Assembly (NCBI RefSeq): GCF_002210105.1
Contig: NZ_AQQU01000007.1
Coordinates: 62,001 to 126,000, forward strand
From: Oceanicola sp. 22II-s10i
GTDB lineage: Bacteria > Pseudomonadota > Alphaproteobacteria > Rhodobacterales > Rhodobacteraceae
Reading direction: 5' to 3'
DNA length: 64,000 bases
Below the pieces are notes generated by a model. The model worked only from the letters and a program-made list of their open reading frames with translations, was not told the DNA's origin and ran no database searches. The position numbers and the translations under genes were made by a program. Shown one piece after another: positions 7,079 to 15,658 of the stretch; position 1 is the stretch's first letter; each line of letters begins with the position of its first letter.

Positions 7079-9487
7079 TTACCCCCGCATCCGCGCCCCG
7101 TCCGCATCCCAGAGCGGCGCGTCGATGCGCCGAGCAGGCCGCCGGTCGCCGAGGATCTCGATCTCGACCTCCAGCCCCTCGCGGTCGGCATCCTTCGGCA
7201 CGAAGCCAAAGGCGAGGCTCTGGCCCAGATGATGCGAATAGCCGCCCGAGGTGCAGAAGCCCACAACCTCGCCATCCAGCCAGATCGGTTCGTACCCATG
7301 CACATCGGTATCCGCCGCATCGACGACGAAGCCCACCAGATACCGCGCGGGTCCCTTCGTCCGTTCGGCCTCGGCAGCAGCACGCCCGATGAAGTCCGCA
7401 TCCTTCTTCCACGCGATGAACCGGTCCAGCCCGGTCTCGGCGGGGGTGTAGTCCGGCGAGAACTCCCTCAGCCACGACCCGAACATCCGGTCGAGCCTGA
7501 GCGACATCATCGCCCGCATCCCGAACGGCTTCATCCCGTGCGCCTGACCGGCGGACCAGAGCGCGTCCCAAAGGCTTCGCTGGCTCATGTGATCGCAGTA
7601 GATCTCATACCCCAGATCGCCGGTGTAGCTGACCCGCTGCACGACGCAGTCCGCCATCCCCACCGTCATCCGCCGCACGTCGAGGAAGCGCATCCCCGTC
7701 ACGTCATCCCGCGTGCAGGCCGCCAGAACATCCCGCGCCGCAGGTCCCGCGATCTGGAACCCCGTCACGCTGTCCGAGATGTTCTCAACCCGCACGCCGT
7801 CCTCGAGGTGCTGCATGAACGACCGCAGGTGATAGGCCTGCGCGCCGTAGCTCGCCGTGACCCGGAAATCGCCCTCGGCAAGGCAGGAGACGGTGAAATC
7901 CCCGATGATCCGCCCGGCACGGCTGAGCATCGGGGTCAGCGACAGGCGGCCCGGCTGCGGGATCCGCCCGGCCATGATCCGGTCCAGCCAGGCCCGCGCG
8001 TTCGGGCCGGTCACGCTGTATTTGCCGAAGTTCTGCACCTCGTTGATCCCGACCGCCTCGCGCACCGCCTTCACTTCGCGCGCCGTCGCGTCAAAGGCGT
8101 TCGACCGGCGGAACGACGGCGTCTCGTAGCGCGGCTCATCGCCCTCGGCGAAGTAGTTCACCACCTCCAGCCCGTATTGCTGGCCCCAGACCGCGCCCAT
8201 GGCGTCGAACACCGGATACATCGGCGTCGTGCGGAATGGCCGCGCTGCGGGCTTTTCCTCGTTCGGATAGGCGACGGAGAAGCGGGTCTGGTAGTTCTCG
8301 ATCACCTTGGGCCGGGTGTAGCCCGGCGTCGTCCAGGTCCCGAACCGCGCCACGTCGAAGCTGGCGGTGTCGCGTTCGCACTCGCCATCGACCATCCACT
8401 GCGCCAGCATCAGCCCCACGCCGCCACCCTGAGAGAACCCGGCCATCACCGCGCAGGCCGACCAGTAGTTCCTGAGCCCCGGCACCGGCCCGACCAGCGG
8501 GTTGCCGTCGGGGGCGAAGGTGAAGGGCCCGTGGATCACCGTCTTGACCCCGGCATCCGCCAGCACCGGGAAGCGGCGATAGGCAAACTCGATGCTGTCG
8601 GAAATCTTGTCCAGATCGTCCGGCAGCAGCTCGTGCCCGAAATCCCAGGGCGTGCCGTCGACGGCCCATGGCTTGGCGCGCTGCTCGTAGAAGCCGATGC
8701 ACAGCCCGCGCCCCTCCTGCCGGAGATAGCTCTCGCCCGCCGGATCCATGACGTGCGGATGTTCCTCTCCACGCTCGTAGATGAAGGGGATGTCGTCGGT
8801 GACGATGTAGTGATGCTCCATCGGGTGCAGCGGCAGGTAAACCCCCGCCATCGCCGCCACCTCGCGCGCCCAGAGCCCGCCCGCGTTGACCACATGTTCG
8901 GCATGGATCGTGCCCTTGTCGGTCACGACATCCCATGTCCCGTCAGGCCGCTGCCGGGTCTCCCGCACCATGCAATGCGTCTCGATCGTCGCGCCCTGCA
9001 TCCGCGCGGCCCTTGCATAGGCGTGGGTCGTCCCCGACGGATCCAGATGCCCGTCCAGCGGATCGTAAAGCCCGCCGATGATGCCCTCGATATTCGTGAC
9101 CGGCGCAATCTCGCGGATTTCCTCCGGCGTCACGATCCGCGTGTCGAGGCCCATGTGCCGGTGCTTCGCCCGCTCGGCCAGCATCATGTCGAAGCGGTCC
9201 TGCGTGTCGGCCAGCGTCACGCCGCCGACATGGTGCAGCCCGCAGGACATGCCGGTGATCGCCTCGAGCTCCTTGTAGAGCCGGATGGTATAGCCCTGCA
9301 GCGCCGCCATGTTGGTGTCGCCGTTGATCGTGTGAAACCCGCCCGCCGCGTGCCATGTCGACCCGGAGGTCAGCTCCGACCGCTCCAGCAGCATCACGTC
9401 CGACCACCCGAGCTTGGTCAGGTGATAGAGCACCGAACAGCCGACGACGCCGCCGCCGATGACCGCAACGCGGGTGGTGGTTTTCAT
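7079..9487 (-). CDS. Dimethylglycine/sarcosine dehydrogenase-like FAD protein with GcvT domain (paralogue 1)
   Basis: An 802-residue fusion. An N-terminal FAD-binding amine oxidase domain (about 5-365) carries GGGVVG and the SGSTWHAAG motif, whose His46 is the covalent FAD attachment point in the family. Next come a small FAO_M-type linker and GcvT N and C domains (about 430-800) that bind tetrahydrofolate. Such enzymes demethylate N-methyl amino acids and pass the methyl carbon to folate. The start at 9487 follows GGGGAG; an upstream in-frame extension lacks support. It is a close relative of the gene at 11074, on the opposite strand. The exact substrate (dimethylglycine, sarcosine or another) cannot be fixed. 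Confidence 0.85.
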   Translation of the reverse strand: MKTTTRVAVIGGGVVGCSVLYHLTKLGWSDVMLLERSELTSGSTWHAAGGFHTINGDTNMAALQGYTIRLYKELEAITGMSCGLHHVGGVTLADTQDRFDMMLAERAKHRHMGLDTRIVTPEEIREIAPVTNIEGIIGGLYDPLDGHLDPSGTTHAYARAARMQGATIETHCMVRETRQRPDGTWDVVTDKGTIHAEHVVNAGGLWAREVAAMAGVYLPLHPMEHHYIVTDDIPFIYERGEEHPHVMDPAGESYLRQEGRGLCIGFYEQRAKPWAVDGTPWDFGHELLPDDLDKISDSIEFAYRRFPVLADAGVKTVIHGPFTFAPDGNPLVGPVPGLRNYWSACAVMAGFSQGGGVGLMLAQWMVDGECERDTASFDVARFGTWTTPGYTRPKVIENYQTRFSVAYPNEEKPAARPFRTTPMYPVFDAMGAVWGQQYGLEVVNYFAEGDEPRYETPSFRRSNAFDATAREVKAVREAVGINEVQNFGKYSVTGPNARAWLDRIMAGRIPQPGRLSLTPMLSRAGRIIGDFTVSCLAEGDFRVTASYGAQAYHLRSFMQHLEDGVRVENISDSVTGFQIAGPAARDVLAACTRDDVTGMRFLDVRRMTVGMADCVVQRVSYTGDLGYEIYCDHMSQRSLWDALWSAGQAHGMKPFGMRAMMSLRLDRMFGSWLREFSPDYTPAETGLDRFIAWKKDADFIGRAAAEAERTKGPARYLVGFVVDAADTDVHGYEPIWLDGEVVGFCTSGGYSHHLGQSLAFGFVPKDADREGLEVEIEILGDRRPARRIDAPLWDADGARMRG

Positions 9488-9552
9488 GGCTGGAACTCCC
9501 CGTCTGTTTGCCGCCACCCTGTCGCGCCGGGCACCTGATGACCACCCCGTTT

Positions 9553-9569
9553 GCGACACGGAATGTCGC
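9553..9569. promoter_or_regulatory. Dyad operator candidate upstream of demethylase paralogue 1
   Basis: GCGACACGGAATGTCGC has 6-base perfect arms (GCGACA/TGTCGC) around 5 bases, 66-82 bases upstream of the start of the minus-strand gene. A related dyad with the same GCGAC-N7-GTCG core lies at nearly the same distance before paralogue 2. It may bind a shared regulator. Confidence 0.4.
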
Positions 9570-9610
9570 CGGAACGCTCACCCGCGACACCCCGGCCCAT
9601 GACCGCACGG

Positions 9611-9680
9611 CCCCCTGCTTCTTCTGGTTCCAAATACTTCGGGGGTGCGGGGGCAGAGCCCCCGCGGCGGGCGCCCGCCG
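9611..9680 (+). repeat. GC-palindromic intergenic repeat, copy 1
   Basis: CTTCTTCTGGTTCCAAATAC is followed by TTCGGGGG and a perfect hairpin, GCGGGGGC (9647-9654), AGA, GCCCCCGC (9658-9665). The same element is found at 13557, 36222 and, in variant form, 47968. This copy lies between divergent genes, so it cannot simply be a transcription terminator. Confidence 0.75.
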
Positions 9681-9747
9681 CCGTCGCGCCACTGGACACT
9701 CCCGCGCAACCCTCTAACTACACCCCAAGCCCGAGGACCCGCCGACA

Positions 9748-10965
9748 ATGATCCCGACTCTCCTGCGCAAGGCGCACGACATCTCCCGCATCCTCGTGGT
9801 GCGCGTGCTGCTGATCGCCTTCCTCGCCGTGCTCTCCATCGTGCTGACCAAGGTGTTCAGCATCTTCATCCCCGATGGCATCAGCTACAAGGTCGGGGCG
9901 GAATCGGTGGACCACATCCTGTCGATCATCGCGAACTCCATGCTGACCGTGACGACCTTCTCGCTGACGGTGATGGCGGCGACGCACCGTTCGGTGGCCA
10001 GTCTCTGGACCCCCCGCGCCCATCAGATCCTGCTGCAGGACACCACGACCCACACGGTGCTGGCCACTTTCGTCGGCGCCTATCTTTACGCCCTCATTGC
10101 CATCGTCCTGCGGGAAACCGAGGTGTTTCAGGGCGAGGAACTGCTCGTCCTCTTCGGCATGACGCTTCTGGTGGCGCTGCTGGTCGTGGCCGCCATCGTG
10201 CGCTGGATCAGCCACCTCGAGATGTTCGGCTCGCTGATCGAAACGGCCAGCCGGATCGAGGAACAGACCCACACCGCCTGGCAGATGCGGCGGCAGTGGC
10301 CGGCGCTCGGCGGGCACGAGCTTGGCAGCGTGCCGGAAAACGCCCGCCCGGTGACTGCCGAGCGGTCCGGCTATTTCCAGCAGATCTACCAGGACCGGCT
10401 GCAGAAGGCCGCGGAAGAGGCCGACGCCCGCATCTGGGTCACCCGCCATGTCGGTGCGTTCATCCACCGGGGCGAGGAGATTGCCCGCACCGATGGCGGC
10501 GACACCGGGCTGGACGACCGCATCCGCGCCCATCTCTCCATCGGCACGCTCAGGAACTACGCGCAGGATCCCGGCTTCGGCCTGCTGAACCTCTCGGAAA
10601 TCGGCAGCCGGGCGCTGTCGCCCGGCGTCAACGATCCCGGCACCGGCATCGACGCGATCCGCCGTATCGCGCGGGTGATCCTCGGCGATCCCGACGGGCC
10701 CGAGACCGGCGAGGTCAGCCATGACCGCCTTTACCTGCCGCGGTTCGACGCCACGCGGGCGATGGAGCGCGCGCTGGCGCCGCTCGGACGCGACGGCGCG
10801 GGCTTCGTCGAGGTTCAGGCCGCCTTCGCCGAGAGCCTGGCCGCGATCGAGCGGCATGGCCCCTTCGACCTGCAGCTCACCGCCCGGCGCCTGCGCGAGG
10901 CTGCCCGGAACCGGGCGGAGGAGCATCTGACCGAACCCGAAATGCGCCGCATCTCGGGGGACTGA
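9748..10965 (+). CDS. DUF2254 family membrane protein
   Basis: A 405-residue protein with about four membrane helices in the first 170 residues (at about 15-35, 55-75, 105-130 and 138-160) and a soluble C-terminal part. SMLTVTTFSLTVMAATH is the typical DUF2254 opening, and LLNLSEIGSRALSPGVNDPGT is the highly conserved central motif. The biochemical role of the family is unknown. It lies between two demethylase paralogues and starts 260 bases from the divergent first one. Whether it serves their pathway is not shown by the sequence. Confidence 0.85.
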   Translation: MIPTLLRKAHDISRILVVRVLLIAFLAVLSIVLTKVFSIFIPDGISYKVGAESVDHILSIIANSMLTVTTFSLTVMAATHRSVASLWTPRAHQILLQDTTTHTVLATFVGAYLYALIAIVLRETEVFQGEELLVLFGMTLLVALLVVAAIVRWISHLEMFGSLIETASRIEEQTHTAWQMRRQWPALGGHELGSVPENARPVTAERSGYFQQIYQDRLQKAAEEADARIWVTRHVGAFIHRGEEIARTDGGDTGLDDRIRAHLSIGTLRNYAQDPGFGLLNLSEIGSRALSPGVNDPGTGIDAIRRIARVILGDPDGPETGEVSHDRLYLPRFDATRAMERALAPLGRDGAGFVEVQAAFAESLAAIERHGPFDLQLTARRLREAARNRAEEHLTEPEMRRISGD

Positions 10966-10986
10966 CCGACCGGGCAGGTCCCGCCT

Positions 10987-11003
10987 GCGACGAAACCTGT
11001 CGG
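10987..11003. promoter_or_regulatory. Dyad operator candidate upstream of demethylase paralogue 2
   Basis: GCGACGAAACCTGTCGG shares the GCGAC-N7-GTCG pattern with the dyad at 9553. It sits 71-87 bases before the start at 11074, the same spacing as before paralogue 1. The arms are shorter (CGAC/GTCG), so the evidence is the shared spacing more than the strength of the palindrome. Confidence 0.35.
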
Positions 11004-11073
11004 GTTCGGGCAATCCGCCGGTGCGAATCCGCGTCAATCTGGCCCCGAAACGCCAGAAGGGGACCGAATCCGC

Positions 11074-13494
11074 ATGAAAACCCACGCACAGGCCGTCGTC
11101 ATCGGCGGCGGAGTCATCGGCTGCTCGATCCTCTATCACCTCGCCAAGCTCGGCTGGACCGATGTCATGCTGCTGGAACGGGACGAACTCACCTCCGGCT
11201 CCACCTGGCACGCGGCGGCGAACATCCACGGGCTGCACGACAGCACCAACATCAGCCGCATCCAGCACTACACGATGCAGCTCTACAAGGAACTCGAGGC
11301 CGAGACGGGGCAGGGCTGCGGCGTCTTCCAGCCCGGCTCGCTCTACCTCGCCCAGACCGAGAACCGAGAACACCAGCTGCGCCTGCAGGCCGCCAAGGCC
11401 AGGCTCTACGGGATGAACTTCCACGAGGTCACCCGCGACGAGGCTGAACGCCTGCACCCGCTGGTCGATTTCGACGGCATCCGCTGCATCATGTTCGAAC
11501 CCGATGGCGGCAACGTCGACCCTTCGGGCGTCACCAACGCCTATGCCGCCGGCGCCCGTGCACGCGGCGCCGAGATCCACCGCTTCACCCCCGTCACCGC
11601 GACGGAACAGCAGCCCGACGGCACATGGATCGTCCGCACCCCCAAGGGCGACATCCGCACCCGGTGGGTCGTCAACGCCGCCGGTCTCTGGGCCCGCGAG
11701 GTCGCCGCGCTGGCGGGCCTGACGCTGCCGCTGATCCCGACCGAGCACCAGTATTTCGTGACCGAGACGATCGCCGAGATCGCCGCGATGGACCGCCGTC
11801 TGCCCTCCGTCGCCGACCGCGACGGCGAGTACTACCTGCGGCAGGAGGGCAAGGGCCTGCTGGTCGGCGCCTACGAGAAGAACATGCGCTTCTGGGCCGA
11901 GGAGGGCACGCCCCTCGGCTTCGGGCACGAGCTCTTTGCCGACGACCTCGAACGGATCGAGGACAACATGATGCGCGCCATCGCCCGTGTGCCCGCGGTA
12001 GGGGAGGCGGGCATCAAGCGCGTCATCAACGGCCCGATGATCTGGTCGCCGGATTCGAACGTCCTCTTCGGCCCGGTGCCGGAGCTCTCCAACTACTTCG
12101 CCTGCTGCGGCATCATCCCCGGCTTCTCGCAATCGGGCGGCATGGGCCTGTCGGCGGCGGAATGGATCACCACGGGCGAATCGAAATTCGACATGTTCGC
12201 CTGGGACGTCGCCCGGTTCGGGGCGTGGGCGGGCAAGGATTTCACCAAGGCGCGCGTCGAGGACCAGTATTCCAAGCGCTTCTCGATCCACTTCCCGAAC
12301 GAGGAACGCGCGGCGGGCCGCCCGGTTCGCACCCGCCCCGCCTACGCGATGCAGAAGGAGATGGGCGCGGTCTTCGGCCTGAACTACGGCTGGGAACATC
12401 CGCTGTGGTTCGCAGGTGCGCCCGGCGTCACCGAGACGCTCGGCTTCACCCGCCAGAACTGGTGGGAACCGGTGGGGCAGGAGGCCCGGATGCTGCGCGA
12501 GAAGGCGGGGATCATCGACATCTCCAACTTCGCCAAGTACCGCGTACAGGGCCCCGGCGCCGAGGACTGGCTGAACGCGCTCTTCGCCAACCGCATGCCG
12601 AAAAGCGTCGGCCGCTCATGCCTGACCCCCCTGATCGGCACCCGCGGCGGGATCGCGGGGGATTTCACCGTCACCCGGCTGGCCGAGGACGAGTTCTGGG
12701 TCATCGGGTCCGGCATGGCCGAACGCTACCACCAGCGCTTCTTCAAACAGGTCCCGCTGCCCGATGGCACCACCTTTACTTCGCTGACCGAAGCCGTCTG
12801 CGGCTTCAATGTCGCCGGTCCCCTGTCGCGCGACATCCTCCAGTCCCTCACCAACGCCTCGTTGGCCACGGCGGACTTCCCCTTCATGCGCTCCCGGCGG
12901 ATCACGCTGGCCGGGATCGAAGTCATGGCGCTGCGGGTCTCCTTCACCGGCGATTTCGGCTGGGAACTCCACTGCGCGACCGAAGACCAGACCCGCCTCT
13001 ACACGGCCCTTCTTGACGCCGCGCGCCCGCACGGCGCGGGTCCGGTCGGCTCTCGCGCCCTCATGTCGCTGCGCATAGAGAAGGGCTACGGCTCGTGGAG
13101 CCGCGAATACTCGCCCGAATACTGGCCGCAGGAGGTCGCCCTCGACCGCCTCGTCAAGCTCGACAAGGAGTTCCTGAACCGCGCTGCCGTGGAGCGGACC
13201 CTCGCCAACCCGCCGCGCGAGGCACTCATGCTGATCGCCATCGACCAGGCCGACACGCAGGCCTCCAACGCCGACGCAACAGGCGGCGAGCCGGTCTTCC
13301 TGAACGGCCGCGGCATCGGCAAGGTCTCCTCCGGCACCTACGGCTACAGCGTCGGCCAGTCCCTCGCGCTCGCGCACCTCAAGGCGGGCGCGCCCGGCGA
13401 CCGGGTCGAGGTCATGATCCTCGGCCGCCCGCACAAGGGCACGATCCTCGCAGAGCCCCCCTTCGACCCGGAAGGCCACCGCCTCCGGGCCTGA
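11074..13494 (+). CDS. Dimethylglycine/sarcosine dehydrogenase-like FAD protein with GcvT domain (paralogue 2)
   Basis: An 806-residue protein with the same layout as the gene at 7079-9487: N-terminal FAD domain (GGGVIG, His46 in STWHAAAN), FAO_M-like middle, and GcvT N and C domains. The first 45 residues are nearly the same in the two proteins. After the FAD-linking His they diverge (AGGFHTING against AANIHGLHD), in the segment that lines the flavin and substrate side, which suggests different N-methylated substrates. AAGGGGA lies 11-17 bases before the ATG. A copy of the intergenic repeat follows the gene. Confidence 0.85.
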   Translation: MKTHAQAVVIGGGVIGCSILYHLAKLGWTDVMLLERDELTSGSTWHAAANIHGLHDSTNISRIQHYTMQLYKELEAETGQGCGVFQPGSLYLAQTENREHQLRLQAAKARLYGMNFHEVTRDEAERLHPLVDFDGIRCIMFEPDGGNVDPSGVTNAYAAGARARGAEIHRFTPVTATEQQPDGTWIVRTPKGDIRTRWVVNAAGLWAREVAALAGLTLPLIPTEHQYFVTETIAEIAAMDRRLPSVADRDGEYYLRQEGKGLLVGAYEKNMRFWAEEGTPLGFGHELFADDLERIEDNMMRAIARVPAVGEAGIKRVINGPMIWSPDSNVLFGPVPELSNYFACCGIIPGFSQSGGMGLSAAEWITTGESKFDMFAWDVARFGAWAGKDFTKARVEDQYSKRFSIHFPNEERAAGRPVRTRPAYAMQKEMGAVFGLNYGWEHPLWFAGAPGVTETLGFTRQNWWEPVGQEARMLREKAGIIDISNFAKYRVQGPGAEDWLNALFANRMPKSVGRSCLTPLIGTRGGIAGDFTVTRLAEDEFWVIGSGMAERYHQRFFKQVPLPDGTTFTSLTEAVCGFNVAGPLSRDILQSLTNASLATADFPFMRSRRITLAGIEVMALRVSFTGDFGWELHCATEDQTRLYTALLDAARPHGAGPVGSRALMSLRIEKGYGSWSREYSPEYWPQEVALDRLVKLDKEFLNRAAVERTLANPPREALMLIAIDQADTQASNADATGGEPVFLNGRGIGKVSSGTYGYSVGQSLALAHLKAGAPGDRVEVMILGRPHKGTILAEPPFDPEGHRLRA

Positions 13495-13556
13495 CCCGGC
13501 ACCACGGGCATGCGCAGAATCGTCCGGCCTATCCACCCCCCGGGTGCAGCGCCAGT

Positions 13557-13622
13557 CCCCTGCTTCTTCTGGTCTCAAATACTTTCGGGGGGTCCGGGGG
13601 GCAGACAGCCCCCCGGCGGGCG
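13557..13622 (+). repeat. GC-palindromic intergenic repeat, copy 2
   Basis: CTTCTTCTGGTCTCAAATAC is followed by a perfect 9-base stem, CCGGGGGGC (13594-13602) and GCCCCCCGG (13608-13616), with loop AGACA. It lies between convergent genes. Its sequence 5' of the stem matches copies 1 and 3 over about 25 bases. Confidence 0.75.
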
Positions 13623-13647
13623 CCGCCAGGCGCAATCCCCGCCCAAC

Positions 13648-14130
13648 TCACCCCGCGATCGGCACGATCTGGTAGTTGTCCCCGCCGCGCCGGATCACGC
13701 AGGCCTTGCCGTTGATCCGCGGCATCGTGCGCGTGATCCCCGGCGTCACCGCCTTCGACACCGCCTCGGAACAGGCCGGCAGCGTCACCCGCTGATAACC
13801 CCGGTCCGCCATGCATTGCCGCGCGATCATGCCGCGCAGTTCCTCGTTCACATCCCGCTCGTAAAGCTGCGGCGGAGAGCGCCGGACCGGGCCGGGGCGG
13901 CAGCGGCCCTTGTCGTCGCAGATCGGACGGCCGCGGTAGACCTCGCCGGGGATCCATTCCCGTTCGATCGCCACCGGGGCCTGCGACAGGGCGATCCGCC
14001 CGCAGGCGACCTCGTCGGCGCGGGCCCGGTCGGTGGTCGCCCCGGCGCGGTAATAGAGCGAATAGGGGAGGCAGGCCCCGAGCAGGGTCAGCACGGCGAG
14101 GGCGGGGAGGAGGCGCGGGAAACGTGTCAT
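13648..14130 (-). CDS. Hypothetical lipoprotein, 160 residues
   Basis: The start at 14130 follows GGAGG and gives a lipoprotein signal, MTRFPRLLPALAVLTLLGAC, with the lipidated Cys at residue 20. Upstream in-frame codons would destroy the signal. The mature part has five Cys residues, in addition to the lipidated one, within VACGRIAL, PICDDKGRC, RQCMADRGY and LPACSEAV, plus KACVIRRGG near the end. Some probably form disulfides in the periplasm. MIARQCMADRGYQRV resembles the short Cys motif found in many small alphaproteobacterial envelope lipoproteins. No function is recognised. It converges on the preceding demethylase gene across repeat copy 2. Confidence 0.75.
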   Translation of the reverse strand: MTRFPRLLPALAVLTLLGACLPYSLYYRAGATTDRARADEVACGRIALSQAPVAIEREWIPGEVYRGRPICDDKGRCRPGPVRRSPPQLYERDVNEELRGMIARQCMADRGYQRVTLPACSEAVSKAVTPGITRTMPRINGKACVIRRGGDNYQIVPIAG

Positions 14131-14278
14131 GCCTCCATTCTCCCCAGCCCGGCGCGTTAGGCAAATCACATCTCGAAACCGATTGACCCCCCTCGGGCGA
14201 TCTGTCATCCCAAGGGCCTTGAGGGTTGCGCGGGGATGCGCGCCCGGACGACGCGGCAGCTTCCGGTGGAAGGGATAG

Positions 14279-15655
14279 ATGAAGGTCATCATCTGCGGCG
14301 CGGGGCAGGTCGGGTGGCAGATCGCCCGGCATCTTTCCGGCGAAAACAACGACGTGACCGTCGTGGACAACAACCCAGACCTCGTCGCGCGCGCGACCGA
14401 GACGCTGGACGTGCAGGGCATCGCGGGCTTCGCCTCCTACCCGGACGTGCTGGACAGCGCCGGTGCGCGTGACGCCGACATGATCATCGCGGCGACCTAT
14501 TCCGACGAAGTGAACATGGTGATCTGCCAGGTCGCCCACTCCATCTTCTCGATCCCGCGCAAGATCGCCCGCCTGCGCGCGCGCTCCTATCTCGACGCGA
14601 TCTATTCCGACCTCTACCGCCGCGATCACATGCCGATCGACGTGGTGATCAGCCCCGAACGCGAGGTGGCCGAGGCCGCGCTGCAGCGCCTGTCGGCCCC
14701 CGCCGCCTTCGACATCGAGACGTTCCTCGAAGGCCGCGCCCAGCTACTGGGCCTGCACATCACCGAGGACTGCCCGGTGGTGAACACCCCGCTGCGGCAG
14801 CTGACCGACCTGTTCTCGACCCTGCGCGCCACCGTGGTCGGCATTCGCCGCGACCGGCGCCTGTTCGCGCCCGAGGCCGAAGACCAGCTGTTTCCGGGCG
14901 ACGACTGCTACGTCTTCGTCGTGAACGAGGACGTGCCGCGCACGCTCGAGGTGTTCGGCAAGTCGATGAAGACGCAGGAACGGGTGGTCATCGTCGGCGG
15001 CGGCAACGTCGGTCTGGCGGTCGCCCGGCGGCTGGAAAGCCGCACCCGCAAGGTCCGCGCCAAGATCATCGAGAAGAACCGCAAGAACGCCGAACGCGCC
15101 GCCGACGCGCTGGAACGGACCATCGTGCTGAACGGCGACGGTCTGGACACCGCGCTGCTGGCCGAGGCGGGTGTGGACCGCGCGGACGCGATCCTCGCGA
15201 TCACCGACGATGACAAGACCAACCTGCTGGCCTCGGTCCGGGCCAAGGCGCAGGGCTGTCCGATGGCGATCGCGCTGATCAACGATCCGACGCTGGTCCC
15301 GCTGCTCGGACCGCTAGGGATCGACGCCTACATCAACCCGCGCTCGACCACCGTGTCCTCGATCCTGCGCCACATCCGGCACGGCCGGGTGCGCGGGGTC
15401 TATTCCATCGGCGACGCCGAGGCCGAGGTGATCGAGGCCGAGGTACTGTCGACCAGCCCGATCTCGGGCCGCTCGATCCGCGACATCGAATTTCCCGAGG
15501 GCGTTCTGGTCGGCGGCGTGCTGAAGGGCGACAAGGTGGTCAAGCCGACCGGCGCGCTGCAGATCGAGGAGGGCGATGTCGTCGTCCTGTTCGCGATGGC
15601 CGCCGACGTGCCCGAGGTGGAGCGCCTGCTTCAGGTCTCCATCGACTACTTCTGA
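14279..15655 (+). CDS. trkA: TrkA, NAD-binding regulator of Trk potassium uptake
   Basis: A 458-residue cytosolic subunit with two RCK units. The first Rossmann domain begins MKVIICGAGQVGWQIARHL with the acidic end VVDNN; the second begins near residue 236 at VVIVGGGNVGLAVARRL. Each is followed by a TrkA-C domain. It gates the TrkH channel in response to nucleotides. Length and repeat layout are standard. trkH starts 3 bases after its stop, so both subunits are made from one message. Confidence 0.95.
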   Translation: MKVIICGAGQVGWQIARHLSGENNDVTVVDNNPDLVARATETLDVQGIAGFASYPDVLDSAGARDADMIIAATYSDEVNMVICQVAHSIFSIPRKIARLRARSYLDAIYSDLYRRDHMPIDVVISPEREVAEAALQRLSAPAAFDIETFLEGRAQLLGLHITEDCPVVNTPLRQLTDLFSTLRATVVGIRRDRRLFAPEAEDQLFPGDDCYVFVVNEDVPRTLEVFGKSMKTQERVVIVGGGNVGLAVARRLESRTRKVRAKIIEKNRKNAERAADALERTIVLNGDGLDTALLAEAGVDRADAILAITDDDKTNLLASVRAKAQGCPMAIALINDPTLVPLLGPLGIDAYINPRSTTVSSILRHIRHGRVRGVYSIGDAEAEVIEAEVLSTSPISGRSIRDIEFPEGVLVGGVLKGDKVVKPTGALQIEEGDVVVLFAMAADVPEVERLLQVSIDYF

Positions 15656-15658
15656 GCG

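Noticed and set aside
7229-9538. Plus-strand open frame of 769 codons opposite demethylase paralogue 1
   Set aside because: Antisense to a gene with intact FAD and GcvT motifs; no recognisable domain.
9718-12399. Minus-strand open frame of 893 codons opposite the DUF2254 and second demethylase genes
   Set aside because: Antisense to two genes with clear family motifs; composition is that of complementary GC-rich codons.
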